Shown piece after piece: positions 43,858 through 55,008 of a stretch of 64,000 bases of DNA. The DNA lies in assembly GCA_009761415.1 (NCBI GenBank), contig QUOL01000025.1, positions 186,001 to 250,000 on the forward strand. Reading direction: 5' to 3'. Made by a program: the position numbers and the translations under genes. This stretch comes from Sarcomyxa edulis. Lineage: Eukaryota > Basidiomycota > Agaricomycetes > Agaricales > Mycenaceae. Numbering within the stretch: the first letter of the stretch is position 1; each line of letters begins with the position of its first letter. The notes below the pieces were generated by a model. It did not search any database. It was not told where the DNA came from and was given only the letters and a program-made list of their open reading frames with translations.

Positions 43858-45510
43858 GGTGGGGGTATACTGGAGATAGACGTCGACTTGAGACTCGTTC
43901 TCACCACGACTTCGACCTCGTGCAGGATCATTCGGCTAGACAAGCCGCTCTGAGATAAGAATGTAACATCGTCGTACGACGAGGGCCGAACTTGACCAAT
44001 AGTAAATAGGTCAAATTGTAAAGATTTGAGGAGACATACATACAGAGAACCATCGGATACATGAGCCCTTGAATAGAATATGTTCCAGCCAAGCGCTTCA
44101 ACTTGCAAGGAGTCTCGAGACTATTAGGACAGCCGGACTCGAACTCGGAGGTTTCATCGGTGATGTTTTTTTTAGGTACGTGAAGGTGATCCGATCGCAT
44201 TTCCCTTTGTGGCCAACAATTTTCTTCGTCCCGGAGTCCGAGTCTCTCTGCTTTTATTCATAATATTTCCTAAAGTCTGAAGTTCTTCGCTCAGAAGGTC
44301 CCCAGAAGGTCCATGAATGTTTTTCGACCCTAACCTCGTACGAAAGCGGTCAGCTCCAGAAGTGTACCGTCACCAAAAGATTCGCGCTGCAGGGTGGAAC
44401 TAAAAAGAGTTGAAGAGTCCCTCTTGTGTAAGTCCTGTTTCACCTCCGTGTGCCGTAGTCCTTCTGACATATCTGTCATTGAACGTTGAATTGGAAGCTC
44501 CTTACGAACGAATCAGAAGGACTGTCTGTAACCCGAGGCCATCGCGGTCATGCGAGTTTATGGTCACCTAACAGTTGGAGGGTCGCTGAAGTTCTTTTCG
44601 ATATTGTCAGAGGTGCTGTAAGTAGGAAGGGTGGACATGGAGACGTGATGATGGCCGATGTGGTGTCTGAGGGCTGTTATAGGTAGCATTCTACCTGAAC
44701 TCCTTGTTTGATCAACGTCACTTGTGAAAGGGTATTGCAGGTGCGTGAGCTATACGATCAGTCTACTGAGTGGTCATGGTATACTATGGTAACCGGATTT
44801 TGAAGTCGTAACGAGTACCTGCAGCCTGAGGCTGCAGGTTATCTAGCGCTCCCTCTCCGAAATTTAACTACATATAACGTTACTTTGTTGGAATTCGCGA
44901 TCAAGGGTGTCTGAGCGAAGCTTCCTCTACTGATTTTCAGACAACTCTCAAGGAATGCAATCATAACGTTACATCGTGCCAACAACAGGCACTTTTTTTT
45001 AGGTTTGAATCTTATATCCAAAATAAATAACGCGAAGGCCAGGGCGTGTTTTGCGGGGAACGGCAATTGCCGGATAAATATATCGCCAAAAATCTTGCAA
45101 AAATCTTGGCACAGCAAAGTCATCTCTTACGACGCGTACACCGTACGGAGATGTCGAAAACATACTGCAAGACTCTGATTCGCGTCAATGTCGCGTTTCC
45201 TTAGTCTTAGAAAAATAGTACCTTTACCATCGAGGTAAGCCAACATTTCCATACCATTCGTAGTGCTGACGTTGACTTGCATCTCAGGTTTTCCAATGTG
45301 GCGTCATTTGGCAGCGAAACCGGCCTCTGAAAGCCTAGGATCTTGAGGTATGGTGAGTCCATCCGCCAAAATAATAATAGCGACGCGGAGGTATCTAAAT
45401 CGAAAGGTTCAGTAAATGTCCATACGTAGACACACGCCGAGCCTTCCAGCCTCGAACCACCACCGCAAATATCCTGCAAATGGTCCCATTATTTCCTCCT
45501 AGAATTCCTA
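43858..45510. other. Unassigned 1.6 kb gap
   Basis: I see no supported gene. It includes a perfect palindrome at 44817-44839 and scattered short frames, one on the minus strand at 45207-45479 with no known domain. Confidence 0.35.
44817..44839. repeat. Perfect palindrome ACCTGCAGCC-GGCTGCAGGT
   Basis: Ten-base arms flank three bases. It could be a stem-loop or a dimeric protein-binding site. It lies in a gene-free stretch upstream of the transporter. Confidence 0.5.
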
Positions 45511-45520
45511 TATAATAAAT
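45511..45520 (+). promoter_or_regulatory. TATA box of the two-module CFEM-like gene
   Basis: TATAATAAAT lies about 60-70 bases before the ATG at 45580. Confidence 0.45.
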
Positions 45521-45579
45521 TCCCGCCATGATTAGACTATCGTCCTCGATCTTCCCTCCCATCGACCTCTCCTTTCAAA

Positions 45580-47140
45580 ATGTCCATCCCGAAACGCAGC
45601 CTCGCCATCCTCGCCGCGACATTGCTCCTGTCGTCCAGCGTCTCCGCGTTTGCCATCAACCCCTTGAAGAGACAGAGCTTGACGACGTGTATCCTCTCAT
45701 GCACGACAGCTTCCCTGTCAGCTGGAGGGTGTACCTCTATGTATGTTTCCATATTTTTCATTGGATATCCTCGTTTCTGATCATCTCCTGTATTTAGTGT
45801 CGATGTCGAATGTGAATGTACATCGACTGCATTCCAGGACGCTGTCAAGACGTGTCTCGAGGCCAATTGCACGGCCGACGATTATACGAATGCGTTGGCT
45901 CTGCAAGAAGAGGAATGTACCGCTTGTACGTTTCGTTCTTTCCTCGATTTACCACTTTCATTCAGTTGGATCATCCAATAAACGTGAACTAATGATTTTT
46001 TCGACTCTTACAAACATTAGATGCCACTACCACTAGCGCTGCCGCTACGACAGCCGCTGCTACGACCTCCAAAGCGGCGACCACTTCCACAAAGGCCGCG
46101 ACCACCTCTGCAGCGGCAACGACATCTACCAAGGCAGCAACCACCTCTTCCACCAAAGCAGCGACTACCTCCGTAGCCACCTCGTCCAAAGCAGCTACCA
46201 CCTCCGCAGCGACCTCGTCCAAAGCAGCAATAACTTCTGCAGCGACCTCTTCCAAAGCAGCAACTACCTCCGCTGCCTCTTCTTCTAAGGCCGCCGCCAC
46301 TTCCTCCAAGGCCAGCAACACCACTTCCACGGCTACCTCCTCGGCTGCATCGTCGTCGTCGTCCAGCACAGGCACCATAACGGAATGTATTCTTACATGC
46401 ACGCAGTCGTCCCTTTCCGCTGGTGGTTGCACTGGAGTGTACGTCTTTTTATTAATTCGCGTATGACTTGTTCGCTGAACCAGCCAACCTACGCAGTACT
46501 GACCTCGAATGCTTGTGCACGTCCGCGGCATTCCAAGCCGCAGCCAAGACCTGCCTCCAGTCCAACTGTACCACCTCTGATTACACCACCGCCGAGGCTC
46601 TTCAAACTGAGGAGTGTGTTGGATGTGCGTATCATTTAACTACCCGTTCTCGTATATGTTCTGTTGTCTGACATGCCTTTGCTTCTGTCGCTAGATTCGG
46701 TCTCTAGCAGCGCATCCGGAGCTGCCTCCACCGCTGTTGCCTCCAGTTCGACCGTCAAAGCCGCCTCATCTTCTGCCGCCGCCGCCGGTACTACCACCGC
46801 TGCTGCTGGCACCACCTCCAAGGCCGCTGCCGCCGGTACCACTACCAAGGCTGCATCTGGTACGACCACCACGGCTGCCGCTGCTGGAAAAACCACCGCT
46901 GCCACCACCTCCAAGGCATCCTCCAAGACATCCACCGCCGTCGTCGTTCTCGCCACTTCCACGGCCACCGGTTCCGCTGATGTTGCCACTTCGACTTCCA
47001 AGGGCTCCGGCTCCGTCACCCTAGGCTGTGGAAGCGTTGTCACATACGACTTCACCATTGGATTCCACGAGTCGGCAAACTCGACCACGTGTGGGGCGTC
47101 GTCTGCAGACCTCCGAGTTCATTTCGAGATGAACAACTAG
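45580..47140 (+). CDS. Secreted protein with two CFEM-like modules and Ala/Thr/Ser-rich linkers
   Basis: Five exons (45580-45740, 45798-45925, 46021-46438, 46497-46624, 46695-47140) join in frame to 426 residues. A signal peptide (SLAILAATLLLSSSVSAFA) precedes module 1: TTCILSCTTASLSAGGC, VECECTSTAFQDAVKTC, EANC, EEEC. A long AATTSK-type linker follows, then module 2: ITECILTCTQSSLSAGGC, LECLCTSAAFQAAAKTC, QSNC, EECVG. A second Ala/Thr/Ser linker leads to a C-terminus (GSVVTYDFTIGF) without a clear GPI signal. Modules 1 and 2 each contain a central exon of exactly 128 bases, showing internal duplication of an exon pair. The linkers should be heavily O-mannosylated. The likely role is a wall or surface protein. 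The C-terminal GCGS and TTCGA cysteines are unexplained. Confidence 0.85.
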
Positions 47141-48283
47141 GTTATCATTATTCTTACCTTACCTTGTAATTCACTTGATCGTACATTTCAACTTCCACTT
47201 ATTCGATCATGCTTTTCACGAACTTATAGTTGACGAACTCTGATCCAGTTTCTACGAACTTATACGATCTCTTCCATTCGAATTCTACTTGCTCAAGTGT
47301 AACTGCCATTCGAACTATACATACTTGTCTGTCGTTTTAGATTATTTCACGTACCCTGTTATTCTACTTACTTGTTTGTGAACTTACTCGTATCCATTTA
47401 AAGTCGAAGCTATCGCTATTTATTCATTTTCCCCAAACTCGTACAGCGACGATTATAAGATTTCAGTGTTTTGTGACGTCAAATCCCGACTGCATCACAA
47501 TTAATACTCTCCACATATGTGTGATTATTAAATTGCATAATTATACCTCCTTGAATATAAGGCTACCTCTCGGTACACTGTACGTACCCTATGCCTCTCA
47601 CCGAACAGTGGCGTCGACGTCAGACCTTGAAGTCTTGATCGAGATCTTCTAGATTTCCTTCTAAGGTCCGTAGTTGGAAGTGCATACCTCGGGCCATTGG
47701 GAATGGTTCCATTACTGGGGTCACGCGCCGTCATATAGCATTGGAAGTCAAACAAACTGTCCTACGGATGGCAACTATCAATGAGCTCAAATTCTCAGAC
47801 ATTCGGAGGTACACCGGGGGGTCAGTGAGAGGACGATATCTCGCGTATGTACCCTCTATAATCATCAGTGACCCGATCGCTCACCCAAAGGGAACTCGGC
47901 TGTTTCAAATCTAGATACGAACAAACAAGATGTACAAATACAGGAGAACGGAGCACGTCTATCGTTCTGAAATTTGCTGTAATGGGTTGAACGTTGTACG
48001 CCGCTCAAAGTTCGAGGGCGCCAAGAACAGAACAAAAGGACCCTCAACTTCCATATCGGGACAGAAACACGATCGACACACGATCGAGCCTCTGGCGCTG
48101 GCCTTGGCCTCGAACCACCTCCCACGATTTGTTTAAATTTAGAAATATATACATTCAAGTCGCCCCATTCTTTTCTACTTTTAAAAAGGCTTCGATGGCG
48201 AGACGTATGGCTTCGCTCTTGCCTTCCTACTTCCATCCTGAACGACGTACTCAATCCGCGGCACTTGCACCATAGCTAATAAC
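47141..48283. other. Intergenic between CFEM-like genes
   Basis: T/A-rich 3' flank, then about 0.8 kb in which I see no gene. A TTTAAAAAG run near 48178 may be the core promoter of the next gene. Confidence 0.4.
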
Positions 48284-49046
48284 ATGTCTTCCTCAAAAGC
48301 TAACCGCGTGTTCACCCTCTTTGCCGTGACATTCCTCCTGTCGGGCGCTGTCAGTGCAGTACCGCAGGACACTACGTCTACAAGCACCAGCACCTCTGCA
48401 TTACCCACTAGTACCTCAGGTTTAACGGAATGTATTCTGAACTGCTCAACATCTTCCCTCTCAGCTGGCGGCTGTTCTGGAATGTACGTTCCCCACTACT
48501 TAGAATGGTTGAGTTATACTGACAACAATTTTACTCTGGACAGTACCGACTTTGCTTGTGTCTGCACATCCGAAGCTTTCCAAAGCGCAGCAAATGAATG
48601 TCTTTCGACGAACTGCACATCTGCAGATATGACAGAAGCTTCTGCTTTACAGGCGGCTGAATGTGTCGGCTGTGAGTAATTCTCCTCAAATGCCGATCAC
48701 CTGATTGACCTTGCAATGAAAAAAATCAGATACGGTCTCGAGCACCGATTCCGCGACAGCGACAGCAACACCTACAAGTACAACATCCACTGCTAACGCT
48801 GCTTCTACTTCCACCACACCAGCCTCGTCCGGAGCATCCCACGCTTCATCCGCCTCTGTCGCCTCGGGCTCTTCTGCGGCTTCTGCGGCTTCATCGCATG
48901 CGTCCTCCGCTTCAGCATCAGGCTCTGCTGCGGCATCATCTTCAGCTGCAAGCTCGAGCGCTGGGAAGGTCGAGTTGGGATATGGAAGTGTAGCTGCAGT
49001 GGCGATGACAGTGGTTGGGGGTATTTTTGGTGTCCTCCTTCTTTGA
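48284..49046 (+). CDS. GPI-anchored single-module CFEM-like protein
   Basis: Three exons (48284-48483, 48544-48671, 48730-49046) join in frame to 214 residues. The signal peptide is followed by a short Thr/Ser stretch, then the module LTECILNCSTSSLSAGGC, FACVCTSEAFQSAANEC, STNC, AAECVGC. A Ser/Ala-rich stalk (SSASVASGSSAASAASS) and a final hydrophobic tail (AVAMTVVGGIFGVLLL) form a GPI-attachment signal. The middle exon is again 128 bases, matching both modules of the gene upstream, so the two genes are tandem relatives. Expected location: outer plasma membrane or wall. The core has eight or so cysteines in CFEM-like spacing; haem or iron binding is a family property, not shown here. Confidence 0.85.
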
Positions 49047-50371
49047 GCGATATACGACAATATGACTCTATGCGTTTGTTGGGATCTAGAACTCCTCGAC
49101 CCTCAATAATAATGAAGTACTCTGCTATTTCTTCTGTCTTCAACATGCGGTTGTAATTTTCTTTTCACGCTACGAAGCTTCTTTGTCGTACTTACATCCG
49201 AAGATTATGCGTTTCCCATTCTGCGTACGAAGAAACGAGTACCTAACAAAAGTATCCCTTTGAGATATTCCCCGACCCTTAGTGACGAATCCTGCATTTG
49301 GAGAATCAGCACAAACGAGGCAGTGCAATTGTACACGTTGCGAACACGGCGAAAAGAGAGCGGTGGACAATCTCGTCACGCGTTGCGGAAACGGAACGCG
49401 CGAAGAACCGTCTAATTTGACTAGTACGGGATTCATGTGAGGTGGTGAGAAATTTAGAAAACGTTTCTTTGAAAGCAATATCAACTAGCTTGGACTGAGA
49501 GGGGGAAATGGGATTTCCTCGATAGGTATGATGAAAAAGGCAATATGGATATGAGAGAACGAGAATACTCACACGAATAGTAGTCAGGTGCATCAAGCGC
49601 GATGGCGGAGAGCTGGGCTGAGATATATCGTCTGGTTCCTCAATCAGAGGCTGCCTTTGCGGTCTAGCCGAAAGTCAGTAGAAACGATGCAACCAGCTAG
49701 GTCTGCGTCTGATGTTCGAGACCGGTGATCATGAGAAAGTCCAATGAACCAGTCACGAACAGAGAAGAATCAGACATATTCCGCTTTGGTCTAACCATCA
49801 TTGTGTTACGATGGTCAAGAGCTCGAGTGACAATGCGTGAGTCGGACGAGGTGGCAAGGTTGAACAAGTCGAAGAAGAATTGAAGATCGGATGCCAGTAC
49901 CTGAGGACTCCGGACACTCGGACTCGGACTCTTCCGTTCAAGCTCAATCCGCAGTTCAGAACGTTCAACGCGTCAATCAACATTCAAAGGTCAAGTCTTT
50001 CCGACGTGGAGACGTCCACAAATCAATGTGTATATCCTTCGCCTCACTCGGAATTTCCATTGTCGAAGGAGCTCTATCGATGTGCTCAAATGACGAAATT
50101 TCTGTGAAGCAACTGTGAAGTATCTTGTACAGATGGTAAGTTCACGTTGTCCTAGGCCATGGATTCTATCTACTCCGAGGTCATTCCCAGTGAGTGGCAC
50201 GACTGGAATACGGGCGCTCCTGACCGTAAATGATCTATTAATTTCGAATGACGAACTAGGGCGGATACGTTTGATTTTTTCTAAAGATTGCCATAGCACC
50301 TCAAGAGGTTGCTTTCTTTTTTCGGTCAATATCGACCGTACTGTACGGCTCTCAGGACAATGGCCCCGCCG
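49047..50371. other. Unassigned 1.3 kb gap
   Basis: Several short frames overlap on both strands (49170-49600, 49880-50110), but none has a domain or credible exon structure. Confidence 0.35.
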
Positions 50372-50379
50372 TATAAAAG
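50372..50379 (+). promoter_or_regulatory. TATA box of the exon-array gene
   Basis: TATAAAAG lies about 70 bases upstream of the ATG at 50446. Confidence 0.55.
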
Positions 50380-50445
50380 CGATAGCACTCGTTTGCCATG
50401 CCTCCATAATTTCTTCATTCGATTTTGCCTTTCTCCGAGTTGACT

Positions 50446-51350
50446 ATGTTTTCTAAACGTGCACTTAGCCTCGCTTTGCTTTCTTTCCTTTTGGCTGGTG
50501 AAGCCACGGCTTTGGCAATCACCGATGTTGTCCAAAGCAGTAGCGCCATTGTCGAGCCCAGCAGCAGTATTTCCATCTCTGGTGTGTAGAGTCTGTCGTC
50601 TAGCATCTATCTGGTGGACTTGAATGTCTGTCATTTTAGTTCCCTCCTCGGCCGTTTCCAGCGTGTCCTTCCGTGCTAGTCCAACTTCCTCAATATCCCT
50701 CTCCGGCGTGTACACTCTATTTGTCGGCTGTATGTTGCTAACCCAAATATCTGCCCCTCTAGTGGCCTCCTCGGCCGTTTCCAGTGTATCTTTCCTTAAG
50801 AGCGCAAGCTCTTCTATCTCCGTCTCAGGTATGTACGCCCTGTGTCTTGGGTCTTTGCCGCGCATTGACATGCCTGCTATCTTGAGTCCCCTCCTCGGCC
50901 GTCTCCAGTGTATCTTTCCTTAAGAGCGCAAGCTCTTCTATCTCCCTCTCAAGTATGTACGCCCTGTTTCTTGGGTTTTTGCCGCGCATTAACATGTCTG
51001 CTATCTTGAGTCCCCTCCTCGGCCGTTTCTAGTGTGTCTCTCCGTGCTAGCCCAACCTCTTCGATCTCCCTCTCTGGTGTGTACCTCTATTCTTAATGTC
51101 TATTTTACCAACCCAAGTGTCTTCCATTTTAGTCGTCTCTTCTGCCGTTTCCAGTGTCTCGTTCCGCGAGAGTGCAAGCTCCTCCATATCTCTCTCTGGG
51201 GCTAGCAACACTGCCTCCTCTTCGCTGGCTTCGGAGTCCAATGGGTCAGTGACGCTCAAGAACGCGGCGTTCACAGTCGCCGAAAGGAAGAGCTTCTGGA
51301 CTGCGTTGTCCATGGTAGGAGCTGTTGCGGGTGGCGTCGCGATGCTGTGA
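50446..51350 (+). CDS. Ser-rich GPI-anchored protein built from a tandem exon array
   Basis: Six exons (50446-50581, 50640-50705, 50763-50828, 50887-50952, 51011-51076, 51133-51350) join in frame to 205 residues. A signal peptide (ALSLALLSFLLAGEATALA) is followed by five copies of a 22-residue repeat of the form V-x-SSAVSSVSF-x-x-S-SSISLSG. Copies 1-4 are each encoded by one 66-base exon with phase 1 introns on both sides; copy 5 starts the last exon. The C-terminus (TALSMVGAVAGGVAML) is a GPI-anchor signal. The repeats lack cysteine and should be an O-glycosylated stalk. Exon-plus-intron units repeat every 122-124 bases, and neighbouring introns are near-identical. The donor after exon 2 reads GC. 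No family name is known to me. Confidence 0.82.
50640..51198 (+). repeat. Tandem array of exon-intron units, period 122-124 bases
   Basis: Exon starts fall at 50640, 50763, 50887, 51011 and 51133. By my count units 3 and 4 differ at about 5 of 66 exon bases and 4 of 58 intron bases, so they are the youngest pair. The repeat includes splice sites, so whole units can be gained or lost without changing the frame. Confidence 0.85.
50706..50762 (+). other. GC-AG intron within the exon array
   Basis: The donor reads G|GCGTGT, while sibling introns read G|GTGTGT or G|GTATGT at the same place. Phase 1 entry into the next exon requires this position. Confidence 0.6.
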
Positions 51351-52012
51351 TAGAGTCAGGAGATTCTGAGGCGTTCACACTTCTCAAAAGCCTTTCACTC
51401 TACGTTACAATTCCTTCGTTTGGTTGTGCTTCGTCAGTCGATTTGATGCTATGCGCTAAGGGATTTGCATCCGTCGTTCTTCCAAGTCGCTAGGGACTCT
51501 TGTGTGGCATGAGCTTCTTTCACAAATTGCGAAGTGCCACCGTAGTCTACAACAATATTTGCATCTTGAAGGAGGAAAGCCGCGCCGCGTCCAAGATTGA
51601 AAAGCCTTCCAAGAGGCACTGAGGCACGCGTAAAATCAACAGCTGGTACGACGGGCCCGTGAATATTCTACCGTTGCCACTAAGGGTACGGTAATCGGTA
51701 AGTAGGCTAGCTAGCGTATTGCCTTCGTAGCAGCGCAACAGACACAGGATTTGTGGATTCTTAGTGATTCTTTGAACAAAGTCGTTATATTATCCCAGAG
51801 CTTCAAGTTGCGAAGGTAGTCGATCCTGTCCTTGCGATACGAATCTCCCAAATTATCGATGAAGGACTTCGTGGAGGTTCCAGGAAAGTATGCAATTTTA
51901 CTTCTTCCTTTATATGTAAGTGGGGGATATTTCGTGGGGAAACAGTGTTGAGGGATTTATGATACAAAATGGGCCCGGGTTGAGAAGTAGATCAAGATCG
52001 AGAAAAGAACAG
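51351..52012. other. Intergenic between convergent genes
   Basis: I see no gene. It is the shared 3' region of the exon-array gene and the second P450. Confidence 0.4.
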
Positions 52013-54161
52013 TCACGACTTCTGACTGATAAGTCTCGCCGCCTGCTTTGATCTCGCTGTGAACTTGCACTGGAATGAATTCGGAATCCTGGATGACCGA
52101 AGTACTAATCTGATGAGCAGATGGTTCTGAAGATTGCATGGACCGAGTACTTGCCTGAACACAGAGTTATCATATCGTACCTCGGGCTCGACGACGTGGC
52201 CGGAGTCATCAACCGCCTTTGAGATATCAAGGGTCGCTAGCATCGATACAATTAACAACCAGATAGACGATTCGACGAGGTGGGATCCTGGGCATTTTCT
52301 AGTTTGCTTTGAGGTGAGTTCTTGCTTATATATGTCACCAAGTCATTCACCTTCGACCGAAACCGAATATATAACTTCGTGGATCACGTTTCAGGCGGGT
52401 CTCTTCGTCGACCGCCTCCAAGAATCGTTCTGGATAGAATGTGTCGGGGTTCGGGTACATCTTATCGTCTCGAAGCGTAGCCCTGGAGAATGAAGTGAAT
52501 AGAGGCGAAGGGGAATACACGTGTCCAACAATGAGAGCATACCAGACGTTCGCAAATATCTGTCAGGGGAGTAGATTAATTTGATGATTACACCAAAGCT
52601 GGTATCGTATAAGTACCATAGAGCCCTTAGGTATGCGCATGCCGCGATAGATCTCGTCCTCCATAACTCGGTGAGGAAGATCTTGGATGATACCAAATTC
52701 AGCCACGATAACAAGAGTCATTACAGGAATTTGGACTGACTCAGTGGAATGGGAACGGCCCATCGGAAACACTCGCTCATGATGCATTCCACTGCGCAAG
52801 GCATCCTATAAATCAGTTTCAAAACATCATGCATGATCTGGGATGGGCGACTGACCATATGGAAGATGAGGCCGATCGTTGAACGTCGGAAGGCGGCCCA
52901 CCACTATACTGTCAATTTCTTTCTGCGCTCTTGCTAGACACTCTGGATGGTCCATCATAGCAAGCACAAAGTGAGATACTGTCGTAATTGTTGTGTCCAT
53001 ACTCGCGAAATACATAGAGTTGGCTGTCCACTTGGCGTCGGATTCGAATTGGGGAGTATGCTCTGTTTCACTACCAAAAAGTGTGGAACAAAAGGAGGGT
53101 ATGGCGGTTCCGTCGGCCTGTATCAGAGGACCTGCAATTAGATGACTGAGTGGCAGAACGATACGAATTGACCCACCATACTGGCTTTGAAAAACTCGAA
53201 AGGTTTATCGGCGAGTTCTTCCATCTTCGCCTTCCACTTTATGGCGTTTCGCTTGAAGCCTGCGCCCGGGAACCATGACGGAAGGTATTTCAAGGCTGGA
53301 ATGATATCCACAGGCCAAGCTACACCGCCAGCCGTGATATGGTTCAGAATTATGTCCACACACTCTTCGGCCAAGGCCAAATATTTGTCCTCTGACTCTA
53401 TTTTGTAACCGTACACCACGGATAGAATCAAGCCCCCTGCATATCTACCGAAACTACATTAGTGTTTCAGTGGACAAAAAGCGAAGGATTGATCGTCACC
53501 GTCTTACATGGTCCATAAGACCAGAGGGATTGTCTAACAATCGTTGGAGAAAGGGTTGAGTTTGCTTCTCAAGCAGTGGGTGATATTCGGGAATGTGTTG
53601 GACTCCCAACGCCTTTTGCATGAGTTTTCTCTGGCGCTTCATTCGGTCGCCGTAAGGCGTGAATACGACCTAGAAAAATTCAGCAATTGACGCGAACAGC
53701 CTGAGAGAGCATTCTCACCATCTGATCGCACCCGCATCTATGAAAGATATGTCAACGGCATCTCAATCGACTTAATGGTAACGTACAATTCTCCGACCAT
53801 AATAAAGTGAGGTCTATCGGAAAAGACAGATGCCTTTTTGTCCAGTAGATCGCTGATAGCTTGGCCACTGAGGAAGACAAAGCCCATTCCCATGACGTTT
53901 ATATAGACGACTTCTCCTAGATAATTTCAGGTTATGTTAACCATTTAGTTTTTTGGGGGCAAAAACCTGATGCTCACCGTATCTCTTCGCCCATTGCGTG
54001 GCTGCAAACCAAGGTTCCTTGGCTTTAAGGTCACGTATGTTGCCTAATACTGGAAATGGTCTCGGCCCTGGAGGTAAAGTTCCATTCGAATTGAATTTAC
54101 GCAACCATACGTAGAGGACGGCGAAGAAGGCCAATAGGCCTGCAACAGAAGAGAGACTCAT
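52013..54161 (-). CDS. Cytochrome P450 monooxygenase, second copy type
   Basis: Many short exons encode about 500 residues. Landmarks in order are: membrane anchor (SSVAGLLAFFAVLYVWL), hinge GTLPPGPRPFPVLGN, a C-helix region PYGDRMKRQRKLMQKA, LKYLPSWFPGAGF, the I-helix FASMDTTITT, ExxR in SECFRW, LPHRVMEDEIYRG, PERF in FYPERFLEA, and the heme loop FGFGRRKCPG. The C-terminus is FQCKFTARSKQAARLI. The order matches the OrdA-like basidiomycete group, as for the P450 at 6.5-8.8 kb, but the sequences differ enough to belong to separate families. The I-helix has A-S-M-D in place of the usual A-G-x-D/E. The last intron (52089-52154) is GC-AG, of length divisible by three. The product is an ER-bound monooxygenase of unknown substrate. 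Confidence 0.85.
52089..52154 (-). other. GC-AG intron near the P450 3' end
   Basis: TTCAG|GCAAGT...ATCCAG|GATTCC joins SVFR to IPNSFQCKF, the usual family ending. It is 66 bases, so retention keeps the frame and would add 22 residues. Confidence 0.6.
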
Positions 54162-54230
54162 TATCTCAACGACGTCGCGCTGAGAGATGCTAGAAGGTTT
54201 GATAGACAGGATATAGCTGAAATCGACTGG

Positions 54231-54238
54231 TTTTTATA
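54231..54238 (-). promoter_or_regulatory. TATA box of the second P450
   Basis: TATAAAAA on the minus strand lies about 70-77 bases before the ATG at 54161. Confidence 0.5.
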
Positions 54239-55008
54239 GGTTGGGTGGTTTAGGCGAGCATGACAACGAAGTCGATCCTTTCAGAATGTTTCCGTTCTCA
54301 CCCGCGAGACTGTATTGGACTGCCCCAGATAGACAAGGACGGCTTCCATCAGCGTTTCAGAGATTCCAGATGTCCCGCTCATGGCCGCGTTACGAGATTG
54401 AATGTGCTCAATCTCTTGAATTCTACGATTGGCAGTCCGATGTATCGACTCGGAGATGGTGGCAAGATGGTGGCCGTCCCACGTGGTAGACACCGGTGTT
54501 TGTCTCCAGCCTCTAAAAAACGCAACCAGGGAACGAACATGTCACATCACTCTTCATATTGTCACACTTTCCAAAGCTTGAGAGAAAGTAACCGACTTCT
54601 TACCGACTTCCGCCGAGGTATCCTGGATTTAATCACCGCCTGACCAACCGTGAAGCCCGGTCAAATCGCCGCGCTGGAGTCTGGTAGAGATGTGCCATTG
54701 CGAAGACTTCGGATGCATCGTGGGTTCCCGCATGGTTGCGGGTAGGGTAGGGGTGTGCTAGTAAGCAGTATAGGCTCTGATAACGAATGATATTTCCAGA
54801 TTCAAGGAACTTTTAGAAGATAGACCGCTATCTCGGTACTTTGCAGACGGGTCTAGAATTTGTAAAGTACGTGATTGGTATGAATGAACAGTATACTTAC
54901 TTGAGGGGAGCAGTTACGAAGGAGTGTACTCACAATTTTTTTACAGCTTTGAGGAATTACATCCATCACTTCTTTAGACTCTGCAAAATACAGCTCACTT
55001 GTTGACGA
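54239..55008. other. Intergenic
   Basis: Overlapping short frames at 54240-54640 show no domain. I see no gene. Confidence 0.35.

Noticed and set aside
45989..46531. 180-residue minus-strand frame rich in Val, Ala and Glu
   Set aside because: It is the antisense shadow of the Ala/Thr/Ser linker of the two-module CFEM-like gene.
41369..54161. A secondary-metabolite cluster made of the MFS transporter and the P450
   Set aside because: No polyketide synthase, NRPS, terpene synthase or other core enzyme lies between or beside them, and the intervening genes are wall proteins.
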